A stretch of 64,000 nt of DNA, from NCBI GenBank assembly GCA_049487715.1, contig CP150578.1, positions 310,001 through 374,000 of the forward strand, read 5' to 3'. The notes below the pieces were generated by a model. It had not been told where the DNA came from. It searched no databases and saw only the letters and a program-made list of their open reading frames with translations. Within the stretch, counting starts at the first letter, position 1, and each line of letters begins with the position of its first letter. Positions 28,863 to 39,469 of this stretch are shown in pieces. Made by a program: the position numbers and the translations under genes. The DNA comes from Pycnococcus provasolii. Its lineage: Eukaryota; Chlorophyta; Pseudoscourfieldiophyceae; Pseudoscourfieldiales.

Positions 28863-29233
28863 TATTTATGCGTGCATTCTATTCCTATTCTACGAGTAAG
28901 GTATTCTTCGGACTCGGACCCGGACGACGACCCTAGGAAAGACGAGAGGAGGGGCCGGAAGGGATAAGATATTTCTTTCCCCACGGCCCACGCTGGGTGA
29001 GGGGAGAGTCGCCCTAACCCCTAATTAACCCCTGTCGATGTCCGCCCCATGACGCAGGAGGGATGACTCCGTTTGAAGGATGTTGCCCACATTTTTCATG
29101 AGGAACTTCAGCCCGGCGAAACCTGCGAGAGAAATTGAAAAACGCATTGCGTTTTACATGGTGTCAGCCTTTTCGTTTCCATCCGACGTGAGAGACTGAC
29201 TAGACGCGCGTTGCCGTATTCTCCTCCGTATCC
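28863..29233. other. intergenic with CCCTAACCCC motif and PBS-like site
   Basis: Contains the telomere-like element at 29012-29033. At about 29155-29170 the sequence TTACATGGTGTCAGCC resembles the end of an LTR followed by a tRNA primer-binding site, consistent with the Copia fragment downstream. No gene is seen. Confidence 0.35.
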
Positions 29234-29818
29234 ATGTGCGATTCGCTGCGACCTTTCCGGTACTCGTTTAAAATTGTTGAGGTAAGCCCCTTAACCTCCT
29301 CGATTAGCTCCACAGCAAGATCGTCCGCGGTCATTCGACTGGTGGCCTACGTCGACAGCGATTGGGCTGGCGAGCCTGACCGTCGTAGCCTAGGAGGGCT
29401 TGCTCTGCGGATCAATCGTCAAGCTCTGGTGCACTGGAGAGTGATGAAGCAGAAGGTCGTCGCGAAGTCTTCGGCAGAGGCTGAGCTAATCGCACTCGCG
29501 GATCACTCTGACATGGTGATGACTGCCAGACTGCTACTTGCAGAACTAGGATTAGGCCAAGATCGTACGCCTGTGCATGAGGACAACTCGGCCGCAATCC
29601 AGATACTGGGCGACAGGCGCTACGACGGGCGGACCAAGCATGTGGACTACAGGATCAAATCTGTGCGAGAGCGGGTACTCAGTGGCGCGATCAACGTGAC
29701 GTACATCTCCACCAAACTTCAGCTGGCGGACATGTTCACGAAGGGACTTCCTCGTGTGGATCACGAGCGCATGACCGCGGTTGCGCTGCATGGAGGGGAC
29801 CTCGATTCGCTGAGCTAA
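29234..29818 (+). mobile_element. Ty1/Copia retrotransposon fragment: RNase H end of pol
   Basis: 194 codons. From residue about 35 the frame is the RNase H domain and C-terminus of a Copia polyprotein: YVDSDWAGEPDRRSLGG, the VAKSSAEAELIAL motif, a VHEDNSAAIQI segment, RTKHVDYRIKSVRERV and LQLADMFTKGLP. Gag, protease, integrase and most of the reverse transcriptase are absent, so it is a deletion product. A purine-rich stretch (GGAGGAGTGCTGAGAGGGGCG) just after the stop may be the polypurine tract before a 3' LTR. Confidence 0.88.
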
Positions 29819-30703
29819 CTTGGCACCAACCACAGCTCGTACTGCGATCGGCGAGGAGGAGTGCTGAGAGGGGCGAATCGATTGGGGGTTTGTTTTGGTG
29901 AAACCCCCACTGGAGATTTGATTTGTGGGTTTGATTTGGGAGAAAAACGTCTTGACTTTCAGGACGTGATATGTTTATAGTGGGAGACAGACAGCCCACT
30001 ATAATCTCCCCTTTTGGAATAATTGCTCAAGACGTTCTTTTTATGGTGATTTGATGTGATTGGCGCTGATTGACTGACGCGCTCAATTGGCGGCGCGCTG
30101 GCGGCGCGCGCTTTACTTTCACCTTCTTTGTAACGTCATTCTTGACTTTTTACTTACTTTCACTCGACCACAACCTATGGCGTCTGAAGGTGACACCGGT
30201 GCCGGGGGCACACACCAAGAACACACACCACAACCTACGGGCAGTGGCTCGTTCCATCACTGACTGCGTAGAGGCATATCCAGCAGACCAGCACTCGCGC
30301 GACCCAGAGAGGGTCGACGACGACACGTGCGTCTGCTGCGGCCCGCCGAGTCCTTGCGGCGGAGGAGGCGCGCGTGCATCGCCACCGGCGGACATCAAAC
30401 CCAAACGCCGTCAATAATCAAGGGACTGGGTTGGAGGGACGCGTGGCACCACCGACCTGCCACCGTGGCGGTGGTGAGCGGGAGAGCAGACCAAAACCCA
30501 AAGCCCCAGCCTTCGCCCCAACCTTTGGGTGGATGGAGTTAGGGGTTAGCGTCGTCCCCCTCCCGATCTGGTCTGGCATCTGCGGGTGTGATATTATTAT
30601 TTTTGTGGCTAGATTTCCTTCCTTGTATCGCCTTGTATCGCCCTCCGGCTCCCCGATCTGGGCTTCATTCATTCATTCTCGAGGAAGTAGCACTGTCCGT
30701 TTC
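29819..30703. other. post-Copia DNA with a hairpin, then MsrB upstream region
   Basis: A 10-bp inverted repeat with a 10-base loop (29975-29984 / 29995-30004, TTATAGTGGG) lies about 160 bp after the Copia stop, possibly within LTR remains. 30536-30550 carries GGAGTTAGGGGTTAG, about 155 bp before the MsrB ATG. No other coding signal. Confidence 0.4.
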
Positions 30704-31327
30704 ATGCGTGTCTCTCTCCGTGGTGTTACCAGTAGTGGTGTTGGTCCCTCGTTACGTGTCCCTCGTCACTCATCACGCTCTTCTCGTCTTTCACCTCCTC
30801 TCAATCGCAACAGCTCTGTTACCGCGATTCGGCCGCTACGCACGCTACTCGGAGGACTCTTCGGACTCGGCGCCGGAGGAGACGCGAACATGCCGGACGT
30901 TCCCCTGAAGAAGACGGAATCCGAGTGGAAAGAACTGCTCAGCTCTGAGGAGTACTACGTGCTGCGCCAAAAGGGCACGGAGCGTCCGGGCGTGGGCGAG
31001 TACGACTCTTTTTATCCCACGGAGGGATACTTCACGTGTCGTGCGTGCGACAACCCTTTGTATAGCGCGGAGAGCAAGTTCAAGAGCGGTTGCGGTTGGC
31101 CTGCTTTTGACAAGTGCTACAAGGGCGGCGTGATCGTGGAGGTGGACAACACGATGGGCATGCGTCGCGTCGAGATTATGTGCGGCAACTGCGGCGGTCA
31201 CTTGGGCCACGTGTTTGAGAACGAGGGGTTCACGCCGACGATGGAGCGCCACTGCGTGAACAGCATCTCTGTGAAGTACAACGAAGGTGAACCACCAAGT
31301 GGACTCGAGGAGGCGAAGGTGGTTTAA
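30704..31327 (+). CDS. MsrB: peptide-methionine (R)-S-oxide reductase B
   Basis: 207 residues from ATG 30704 (MRVSLRGVTSSG). The Arg/Ser-rich first 50 residues look like an organelle-targeting leader. The MsrB fold follows: EYYVLRQKGTERPGVGEY, zinc-binding CRAC and CGNC pairs, SGCGWPAFDKC, GGHLGHVF and the catalytic cysteine in RHCVNSISVKY. It reduces the R epimer of methionine sulfoxide in oxidised proteins. The open frame extends upstream to 30374, but that part lacks a leader and includes the promoter motif. Confidence 0.93.
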   Translation: MRVSLRGVTSSGVGPSLRVPRHSSRSSRLSPPLNRNSSVTAIRPLRTLLGGLFGLGAGGDANMPDVPLKKTESEWKELLSSEEYYVLRQKGTERPGVGEYDSFYPTEGYFTCRACDNPLYSAESKFKSGCGWPAFDKCYKGGVIVEVDNTMGMRRVEIMCGNCGGHLGHVFENEGFTPTMERHCVNSISVKYNEGEPPSGLEEAKVV

Positions 31328-31419
31328 AAGCAAAAGAAAAAGAAAAATTATGCATTTTGTTTTGTTATGAATATCATCAACAGCACCACCTTCACCTGAG
31401 GCGGATACACGCCCGAAAC

Positions 31420-31503
31420 GCGAAACCCCTAAACGACAAACCCCGAAACGCGAACCCCCGAACCCCCAACCACGATTAGGGTTAGGGCTAGGGTTAGGGT
31501 TAC
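31420..31503. promoter_or_regulatory. CCCCGAA/CCCCTAA tract facing a TTAGGG tract
   Basis: On the plus strand a C-rich half (AACCCCTAAACGACAAACCCC..., to about 31470) is followed by a G-rich half (TTAGGGTTAGGGCTAGGG..., 31476-31502). The two halves are roughly complementary, so the site could fold back. It ends 81 bp before the F-box gene ATG and lies about 100 bp after MsrB. Confidence 0.5.
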
Positions 31504-31583
31504 GGGTTCCGCCAGGTGGTCAAGCTCGCCGCGTTCGTCTCTCCATTCTCTCAGCCGAATCATTCATCTCAACGGTGTGAAGT

Positions 31584-34412
31584 ATGTCGTCACCACCGTC
31601 ACCACCCGTGAAGTCTCCTGAAGAGCCATGCCCGTACCTGCTGCTTGACCTTCCTTCTGGAATTCTATTCAAGTATGTCCTGCCTCATTTGGACCTCCCC
31701 TCATTGATTGCACTCTCAGGAACTTCCAAAGACTTGCGCCTGATGATCAACCACCCGTCCATGTCGCGCCGGGAGGAGTCGTCCATCTGGTCGTCCATGT
31801 ACGCGCGCTTTGAGCCGATTGGGCTACTGCGAAAAGACTTAGGACTCACTTGTCGACTTGCAGCGCCGTGGAGATGTCGAGTCACGGGGGCCGCGTCGTC
31901 GTCGTCGTCGCCGCACAACAACAACAACAGCAACAGGAATCATAAGAGTCATAATGCACTTGCATTTGCGCGCATCGCCGTCGCGACGAAAAGGGTCGTC
32001 GTCACCGTCGACGCAGTGCCTGACGGCGGGCACGTGTGCTGGCACCACAGCAGACGCGCACAATCAAAAGAAGATGACGACGAGCACGAACACGACCAAC
32101 CCTCTTCGTCGTCATCCTCGTCTCAACTAGACGACACGACCGTCGTGCCTGGAACGCTCACGTGGGACCCGCACGGGTCGCACCTGTACTATGTCAGTAC
32201 CGCGAGAGCGCTTCCAGGAGCGTCGGGACTTTCCTTAGCACCGGCGTACCTGCACGTCGTCGCGCGTAAAAAGTTTGAAAGTGACGAAAGGGAAAGGGAC
32301 GACGACAACGACGAAAGAGAAACTGCTCACCACCCCAAAGATGAGCCGAGCCGTGTCGACCTTCCGCCGTGGGCGCGCTCAGGCGACCGAAGTCTTGTTA
32401 ACATCGGTCAGCGTTCCGTGCGCCGCGCCGTCTCAAGGCTCGTGCACCACTTCACGTCGAATGTCGCGTCGGCAACCTCCGGGCTTGTGCGTCCCTTCGG
32501 CGCGCTTGTCGGCGCTCTCGCACAGCCGCAGGGTGGGGCGTGGACCGCCCGGGAGAAGGCGGATGCCATCACAACAACCGCGATGAGCGCATCGGTCCTT
32601 GCACATCAGAGCAATCCTTGCCCGACGCCCAATTACCATCGCTCAGTTACCGCGCTGCTTCCCATTGGCCGAGTTCCATTTTATCTCAGCCCGAGTGCGT
32701 GTGGAACGCTCCTCGGATATCTGGCTCCGTCTCCAGCTGGATCCGGGGGAACGCTTAGCATGTACGTCGCCGATGTCGCGGAGCTTACGATGCCATCTTG
32801 GATGCGTGCTGTTGATGCCATCGATGACGAGCATGCTCACGACGACGATAACAGCAAGATCAACAGCAACAATGATGGAAAGGATGCGTCCAAGGTGGCG
32901 GAAGTGGCTGGCAGATCGATCGCCGAAGGTCGGACGGCGCACGCAATGCATCGAATGGAACATGCTCCGGGCATGCGAATTGTTGGAAGCGCACTTGCAG
33001 AGCGACGCACGCCGCTCATCAGCGGTGCGCCGTTGTACTTCTCATGGTCACCCGTGGGACAAAACGTGCTCGCGATTCGCTACGGCACTGAGACGGTCAC
33101 CGCACCCGCACAGATGGACGATACCAAGCCGATCTTGAGAACGCTGCATACGCTTGGCGTTGCACAGGCGGGTGCCATCACATCGCTGCAGTGGGTGCGC
33201 GGCGATTCGTCGTCTACGTCCATGGGATACGCGCTCGTCTGCCTCACATCCGCCGGCGGCGCGCGTGTTTACCTGTGTCGCGGCGAGGCAATTGCTCACG
33301 GACGTCTCGACGGCGCGTTTGACCGCGCGGCGGTGGCAACAGCCACGACACGTGGCAGCGGCGGCAGACACGAACATCTCGAGCCGGCGGCGGAGACCAC
33401 GGAGGAGCAGACATCGACCATTTGGGAAAGACTCTGCCCGATATTCGACGTCGCGAGACAGATCGATGCACCAGGTCCTCGTGCTCCCGCCGATGTGGAA
33501 GCTGACAATGGCTCGATCGTTCGCCGCGTGTACGCGCTGAGTGCGTCACCAGACGCGCGCTACGTAGCGTGGGCCTCCGCGGAAGGTGTACACGTGTGCC
33601 GCACGCCATACGGCGGTGGGGCGATGCCATCGATCCAAGAGCGTTCATCGCAGCCGCTTGGCCTGCACGACTTTGAGAGCGACGCGCAGAATCGCGTTCG
33701 CAGAGGTTTGCTTCCCACTCACCTGGTTTTGAATCTTCCTCTCGAGCGCGTTGTTGCCATGCAGTGGAGTCCCGTGGGAAAGCGTCTGCTGGTTCTTGCC
33801 ATGCACGTTGGAGGCAATCGCGACACACAGATGGACGACTCTCCGACTTCCGCGTTTGGCTTCTTCCGGTGGCACGTGCTTGACTTCAGCGATACAGATG
33901 AAGACGGCAACGCCATCGTCCCAACGTCGATGGTGCCGACCACCGCGCAGCTCCTTCGTGTTGCACGTTTCGCGCCCTTCTACCCCAGCGAGGAGTTTGC
34001 CAGGAGTGTGCTTCCATTCTTCGACCAGTACCAGCAGAGTCACAGCCTTTGGGATCCCACGGGAACGCGTTTCTGCTACTGCGGGTACCACTTCGTGAAT
34101 CGCCGCGACGCCGGCCGTGTGGCTGCAACGTCACAGGGAGCCGGTGCGGTGTTCGTGCACCCGGCTGTGAGCGCATGCTTCGTGTACGCGCAGACTGTCC
34201 CGAGCTGTGGCACTCCGAATTCATATGCAGATAATTTCTGGGGTGTCGCTCCCCAGCCGAACGAGCCGTGGGTGCAGCATGCTGCCTCGAACGGAAATGC
34301 CATCGGTTCGCGTTTGCTGGAGTGCGGCGTGCACGCGCCCGCCGTGACGGTGTTCGAAGGTGAGGTGGCGTGGTGGTGCTGTCCTCGGAGGTCGGCAAGC
34401 TCGCTGTCGTGA
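31584..34412 (+). CDS. F-box protein with WD-like β-propeller
   Basis: 942 residues. An F-box at about 20-75 (LLLDLPSGILFKYVLPHLDL, then a SLIALSGTSKDLRLMI segment and WSSMYARF) would bind Skp1 in an SCF ubiquitin ligase. The remainder has spaced WD-like blade motifs: GTLTWDPHGSHLYYV, YFSWSPVGQNVLAIRYG, ALSASPDARYVAWAS and AMQWSPVGKRLLVL, suggesting a propeller substrate-binding domain. Long hydrophilic insertions (Asp/Glu/His- and Ser-rich, about 170-260) separate blades. It is larger than most FBXW proteins. The substrate cannot be predicted. Confidence 0.75.
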   Translation: MSSPPSPPVKSPEEPCPYLLLDLPSGILFKYVLPHLDLPSLIALSGTSKDLRLMINHPSMSRREESSIWSSMYARFEPIGLLRKDLGLTCRLAAPWRCRVTGAASSSSSPHNNNNSNRNHKSHNALAFARIAVATKRVVVTVDAVPDGGHVCWHHSRRAQSKEDDDEHEHDQPSSSSSSSQLDDTTVVPGTLTWDPHGSHLYYVSTARALPGASGLSLAPAYLHVVARKKFESDERERDDDNDERETAHHPKDEPSRVDLPPWARSGDRSLVNIGQRSVRRAVSRLVHHFTSNVASATSGLVRPFGALVGALAQPQGGAWTAREKADAITTTAMSASVLAHQSNPCPTPNYHRSVTALLPIGRVPFYLSPSACGTLLGYLAPSPAGSGGTLSMYVADVAELTMPSWMRAVDAIDDEHAHDDDNSKINSNNDGKDASKVAEVAGRSIAEGRTAHAMHRMEHAPGMRIVGSALAERRTPLISGAPLYFSWSPVGQNVLAIRYGTETVTAPAQMDDTKPILRTLHTLGVAQAGAITSLQWVRGDSSSTSMGYALVCLTSAGGARVYLCRGEAIAHGRLDGAFDRAAVATATTRGSGGRHEHLEPAAETTEEQTSTIWERLCPIFDVARQIDAPGPRAPADVEADNGSIVRRVYALSASPDARYVAWASAEGVHVCRTPYGGGAMPSIQERSSQPLGLHDFESDAQNRVRRGLLPTHLVLNLPLERVVAMQWSPVGKRLLVLAMHVGGNRDTQMDDSPTSAFGFFRWHVLDFSDTDEDGNAIVPTSMVPTTAQLLRVARFAPFYPSEEFARSVLPFFDQYQQSHSLWDPTGTRFCYCGYHFVNRRDAGRVAATSQGAGAVFVHPAVSACFVYAQTVPSCGTPNSYADNFWGVAPQPNEPWVQHAASNGNAIGSRLLECGVHAPAVTVFEGEVAWWCCPRRSASSLS

Positions 34413-34689
34413 CGATTGTATGTATATAATAGTATATTAAAAGGAGAACATCGTAAATTACTAAATTGACATGATATTTGTTCCGTGTTATAGGCACACA
34501 GACCCTGAGCATGCCCCCCTTATCCCTTAGGGATAGGGTTTTCGCATTTTGTCCGATACAGTATGGGGATATGAGATTCGTTGGAAAGTTTGAGATTTCA
34601 GATTGACCCCCTCCCTCCCCTGTGAGAGCTTTCCTCCTACTGTAATAAATCCAATCCGCATTCGATAAAATTGGAACCTTTATCGTTTC

Positions 34690-36012
34690 ATGGCGTCCGC
34701 AGATGGTGGTGGTGGTGGTGGTTACTCGTCCGCGGACGTGGGCCTGGCATTCGGGCTAGTGCTCGGCGCGGGCTTCTCGACGACGCTGGGTGCGCTGATG
34801 GTGCTCTGCATACGCATGCCCCCGTCGATCCACCTCTCATCTCTGAAGAAAAAGATGCACAATCAGGGTTCCATGCGAGCGGGTGGCGGCAATTCCGTCG
34901 TCGTGTCACCAATCTCGCGCGGCATGCCGTTAGATCATCATCACGCAGATGACGGCGAAGGTGGCGGGGGTAGTGCTGGGGAAGATGATGGTGATGCTGA
35001 AATGGATTCTCTGCGTGTACGCGTGATGCGCGTGCGAAGTGTGCTGTCGATCAGCCTTGGATTCGCGGCGGGCGTGATGATTTACGTGTCATTCGTCGAG
35101 ATCTTCATGGTGAAAACGGTGGACGCGTTCACGGAGTACCTGGGTGGGGGAGAACGTGCACAGGTCGTGGGAACGCAGTACAGCACGTACGTGTTCTTTG
35201 CTGGCATCGCATTCATGGCGATTGTCGACGCTGCCACGCAAAAACTCATACGATGCACGACAGGACGAACACCGTCGTTGCGGCAAACGACGACGACGAC
35301 GACGACGACGGAGATGGTGGTAACGAGATGCTGCGAGAATGATATATGCGACATGGTCAGCGCTGAAGTCGCGTCGACTGCGGACGACATGGAACGTGGA
35401 CGTGCACCTGCGGAGCAGGAGGTGGAGGAGGAGGAGGAGGAGTCGAAAAAGCGACTGCACGCGAGTGGAATGCTCACTGCACTGGCCATTGGCATACACA
35501 ACTTCCCCGAGGGTTTGGCGACATTCGTCGCGACGCTCGCTGACCCCAGCGCGGGTGTGACGCTGGCGATTGCCATCGCCGTGCACAACATTCCAGAAGG
35601 CTTGTGCGTGTCGATGCCCATCTACGCCGCAACGGGAAGCCGCTTCAAGGCGATTGGTTACGCGCTTCTCAGCGGCGTGACGGAGATCTTCGGCGCGATA
35701 TTTGGGTACTTGGTACTGCGTGGTGCGGGCATGAGTCCGTTGGCATACGGGATATTATTCGGCATGGTGGCGGGCATGATGGTGTTCGTGAGCCTGAAGG
35801 AGTTGATACCCACATCTTTGCAGTACGCGACGGATCGGGATCAACATCAGCAAGCTCTTTCTCACGCGCAAAAGGACCGCCACCAAGGCAAATGCCCTTG
35901 CCTAGCAAGCTGCCTGGCGCCCCCCAGTTGCGGCGCGCGCACGACGACAAGTGTTGCGGTGATCGCGGGCATGGCGGTCATGGCGATCAGCTTGCTGCTG
36001 TTTGGCGCGTGA
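34690..36012 (+). CDS. ZIP-family divalent metal transporter
   Basis: 440 residues with a glycine-rich start and an N-terminal span (VGLAFGLVLGAGFSTTLGAL). After a His/Asp-rich cytosolic loop come more spans and the two ZIP signature helices, HNFPEGLATFVATL and HNIPEGLCVSMPIY. The arrangement resembles the GufA/ZupT-like subfamily (plant ZTP29). It would import zinc or related metals into the cytosol. The loop at about 195-255 holds ThrThr and Glu runs. The C-terminal span ends at GMAVMAISLLLFG. Confidence 0.9.
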   Translation: MASADGGGGGGYSSADVGLAFGLVLGAGFSTTLGALMVLCIRMPPSIHLSSLKKKMHNQGSMRAGGGNSVVVSPISRGMPLDHHHADDGEGGGGSAGEDDGDAEMDSLRVRVMRVRSVLSISLGFAAGVMIYVSFVEIFMVKTVDAFTEYLGGGERAQVVGTQYSTYVFFAGIAFMAIVDAATQKLIRCTTGRTPSLRQTTTTTTTTEMVVTRCCENDICDMVSAEVASTADDMERGRAPAEQEVEEEEEESKKRLHASGMLTALAIGIHNFPEGLATFVATLADPSAGVTLAIAIAVHNIPEGLCVSMPIYAATGSRFKAIGYALLSGVTEIFGAIFGYLVLRGAGMSPLAYGILFGMVAGMMVFVSLKELIPTSLQYATDRDQHQQALSHAQKDRHQGKCPCLASCLAPPSCGARTTTSVAVIAGMAVMAISLLLFGA

Positions 36013-38059
36013 GAATGACGGGGAGTCCATTTTGGGGGTTTGGTTTCGGGGTTTGGTTTGGGGTTTCTTTGGGCCCTAAGGTAAAGGGAGGGGAGGGGCG
36101 ACATCCTTGTCTGGACTCTGGTAAACTTAACGAACTTCACTTCGCGTCACCTTCCTGCTGCTTGACGTGATATCACAATCAATCTCTTATGACTTATGCA
36201 TTGTACCTCTATTGAGACTGCCGCCAAGGGCGCCAGTGTGCCAGAGTGTGTTTGTGCAATTCCCGTCCAATACCCTCGTCCCTTCGTAGGGTCGGATGGT
36301 CGGAAGAACACGGAGGAACGTTTTCTTAATTCCGCAAATTTTCGGAAAATGAAACGGAAAAACGCCCGACGGCGGCTATGCGCCATAAATAAAAGTTGTA
36401 CACCAGCGTTCCGGTGATTCGAGGGGAGTGAAGAGCCGCAGGTTAAGTCCATGGCGCACCTCCGACCTCCTTGAATGACGCCTGAATTTCATACGAAAAA
36501 TCGTGAAAAAACCGAAAAACCAAAATCCTCGGATATGGAAATGATATGGTGCTGCGACGTCATCACTGCAAACCGTCGGCATCGGAGGGAGGTCGTCGTA
36601 TTGTCGAGTAGCCTCTGCAGTGCATCGATCTGGATCCGAGCGAAGGCCCATGCAGTGCACGTACCAGCCTGTGCTCCACCAGGTGAACGTCATGGGCAGC
36701 GTGCTCTCCCGTCTTTCCCGTCCTATCGTGCACTACATAAGGCATAGACTAAGCTGTGCTGTGTGTGCATCTCGTGGGAGTCGCTCATCGCTTCATCTTG
36801 ACGAGAACAAGGAAGACTGTACAGGACTCACGGGTGACGAGCTGTGCTCTCTCTCTCTCATGGGAGATTGCCCGTAGGGTTGCCACTCGGCAGGCGTCAG
36901 GGAGGTGTCAGGGACACCGGCGCGGACTCACTCCTCACTCCTCAGTCGTCAGGAGAGGAGGCGCCACCCCTCGGAGGCCCGGAGCCTCGGAGGCTCGGAG
37001 CGCAGCAGAGAGGCCGAGAGGAGGGAGGCTCCTCACCGAGACACCCAAGCAGCAGATGGCAGAGCAAGCCAGCCCCCTCCCGTCCTCAATGGTCTCTAGC
37101 TCGAGCTCTGACAGTCTGAGCTGAGCTGAGCTGAGCTGAGCTGAGACGAGGCAGGCACTTCTCGCCCTATGCATAAGAACTACTTATTAGAATAGAGCCT
37201 GTCGTCGCCCTCTGGTGTTTCCACAGACTTCCCTCTTCCTGTTCTCGGAGGCCAGGCAGACACAGACACAGACACAGACCGAGTCGGAGTTGTTGTACAT
37301 ACAACTCCCTTCTCAGAGGTGTTTTCTCTCGATCAGTCTCCGCGAGCTTAAAGGTTTCCAGGCTTAAAGGCTTAAAGGTTTGCTCTTAAGCTTACTTAAA
37401 GCTAAAAGCTTAGCTCTCTTTCTTTAAGGCTTCCTCGCTTAGAAGAAGAACCTCGTGAAGAAGTGGTTAAGATACGCGATACGCGAGTACCTTAAGGTTA
37501 CCTTAAGCAGCAGATACACTCTTTTTCAAGGAGTGTATTGTAAGGTACCCGTAGGGTAGTACTAGTGTGTGCTGGCGTATCTACGTATCTACGTATCTAC
37601 CCTAATTAATTGGCCTGGCCTGAACTCACTGTGAGTTGTGTTGTGTTGGTTAACCGGTTGTAAGCTTTGTGTCGTGGCCGCTGCTTTTGAGTTTTTTTCA
37701 CTCTTGAAGTCTTGAAGTGGAACGTGGAACGTGGTGGAACGTCGCTCATCTCTCTCTCTCTCTGTGTGTGTTGAGTTCACTCACGGTGTTTCTTTCACTT
37801 TTCATCTCTTTTTTTTGGTCGTCGCATCGCAGAGAAAGATTTCTTCGTCGCAGAGGTTCAGGGTACACGTTTGTGTGTTTCTTCAGAGGACGCTAGCGAT
37901 TGATTCAAAGGCCTGGTGCTTTGTGTGTATATAGTTGTTTGCCATCTGGGAGAGACTCTCTGCTTGAGCTTGAGCTTGAGCTTGAGAGGAGAAGAAGAAG
38001 AAAAAAAAAAACGTTCACTCTCGAGAAGATTGCATATATATAGTGTCACCTTGAGAAAG
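36013..38059. repeat. 2-kb intergenic region with simple repeats
   Basis: No gene could be supported. Elements seen: a GGGGGTTTGGTTTCGGGGTTT stretch at 36033-36067 just after the ZIP stop; (CTGAG)6 at 37116-37145; a CAGACA run at about 37256-37280; repeated AGGCTTAAAG/AAGCTTA segments at 37350-37420; and (CTTGAG)4 at 37963-37986 in the probable 5' leader of the bZIP gene. This is the longest gene-poor stretch in the window. Confidence 0.55.
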
Positions 38060-39469
38060 ATGAACAACGTGGGCCACACCATGGAGGAGTACGTGACGAA
38101 CATGACGTTCCTGGGGCAGGCCAACGCCGCCGCGGGCTTGCGACCCAACTTGGCGGAGGTTTCGCTCGGTGCGCCTCCTGGTTTCGCGGCACAACCACCT
38201 ATGCACAACGGAGGGATGCACCCAGGCGCAGCAGCCGTCGCCGCTAGCGCAACAGCAGCACAGCAAGCAGCAGCAGCAGCGGCGGCGGCAGCAGCAGCAG
38301 CAGCGCCAGCCCCCGTCGCCGTCGCCGTCGGAGGAAGGGTAAGTGCTGGGGACGATCCGACCGAGTCGGGAAAGAAGGATTTTGTCGACAGCGTACTTGA
38401 CTTCGAGTTCGACAGCTTACTCAATGAGTACAACATGGCGGGTGCGCCACCGCCACCGCCGGGTGCTGCAGACGCAGCAGGGGCCGGCGCGGGGGCTGCA
38501 CGCAACAAGCGAGGAGGACGAGTCCCATCTTCCGCACCGACGAGAAGGCAAAGGCCAAGCCAGAGTGACGCGCAGAGGAGATACCGCGAGAAGCAAAAGC
38601 AGCGCGTCAACGACCTGGAGATGCAGGTGCAGAAGCTGAGCGACCGCGTGCGCGAGCTTGAGATGAGCGGCGCGGACAGCGCGGTTCTCGTGCACAGCCG
38701 AATCGACGCGACGCCGGAGGTGCTCACGGAACTCAAGAAGGTGGCCACTGATTTCCTTGAGACGCTGCGCCAGGCGTACTGGACCGAGAGCGACGCACAG
38801 CTCAGGGCACGCGTCATGGGGATCATGCCGAGCACGAAGCGGCTGAAGCTGATGCTCGGTCAAAATCCCGAGCTTGCCGTTGGCCTGAACATCAACTTGA
38901 CCACGGACAATCTCGAGTACTGGAAGTCCGTCGTAAGGCGCGCGGAGCTCCCCATAGCCAAGCTGCGCGCCGTTGTGAAATGGCGCGACGACTTCGTGGC
39001 CACTCTGCAGGCGATGCAGCGTAAGCGGATGGTGGAGATCAGGAACATCCAGCGTGCGAATGATCAGATGGATTCAAGCGACCTGCTCAGCCCGATGCCG
39101 ACGATCGTGAACAGCAACGCATCTCGCTGCGGCAACGTTGACATCCGAGGTCGCGTGATACAGCTCTCCACCGAGATCACAGAGGCGTGCACGGCTATAC
39201 GCGCGTCTATTGCGGAGCAGGAGACGTTCATCGATCAGGCTGTCATCGAGCTGTTTGACGAAGAATACATAGGCCCGCGCGGCTGCATTCGCATGATCAT
39301 TCTGAGCGCACCGATCATCTGCGACGCCTTTGGCATCGTGAATGCTGTCACGGCGGTTGTGTCTGAAATCGACGCGGCTGGCGGCAGCGGTGCGAGTGCG
39401 AATTCGCAGCAGGCTTCCGGCGAAGGGTTGCAAACGAGTGTTCCTATAGAAGGAGTTGAAGGTGAATAG
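38060..39469 (+). CDS. bZIP transcription factor
   Basis: 469 residues from ATG 38060 (MNNVGHTMEEYV). A polyalanine tract sits near 70-100. The basic region QRPSQSDAQRRYREKQKQRV begins near residue 165 and is followed by a short leucine zipper (LEMQVQKLSDRVRELE). The basic region is of the Yap-like type, with Gln in place of the usual invariant Asn, so DNA preference may be altered. A helical C-terminal domain (about 215-440) has no assigned function. A TATATATAG stretch lies about 20 bp upstream, probably in the leader. The in-frame extension to 37916 is leader. Confidence 0.8.
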   Translation: MNNVGHTMEEYVTNMTFLGQANAAAGLRPNLAEVSLGAPPGFAAQPPMHNGGMHPGAAAVAASATAAQQAAAAAAAAAAAAAPAPVAVAVGGRVSAGDDPTESGKKDFVDSVLDFEFDSLLNEYNMAGAPPPPPGAADAAGAGAGAARNKRGGRVPSSAPTRRQRPSQSDAQRRYREKQKQRVNDLEMQVQKLSDRVRELEMSGADSAVLVHSRIDATPEVLTELKKVATDFLETLRQAYWTESDAQLRARVMGIMPSTKRLKLMLGQNPELAVGLNINLTTDNLEYWKSVVRRAELPIAKLRAVVKWRDDFVATLQAMQRKRMVEIRNIQRANDQMDSSDLLSPMPTIVNSNASRCGNVDIRGRVIQLSTEITEACTAIRASIAEQETFIDQAVIELFDEEYIGPRGCIRMIILSAPIICDAFGIVNAVTAVVSEIDAAGGSGASANSQQASGEGLQTSVPIEGVEGE

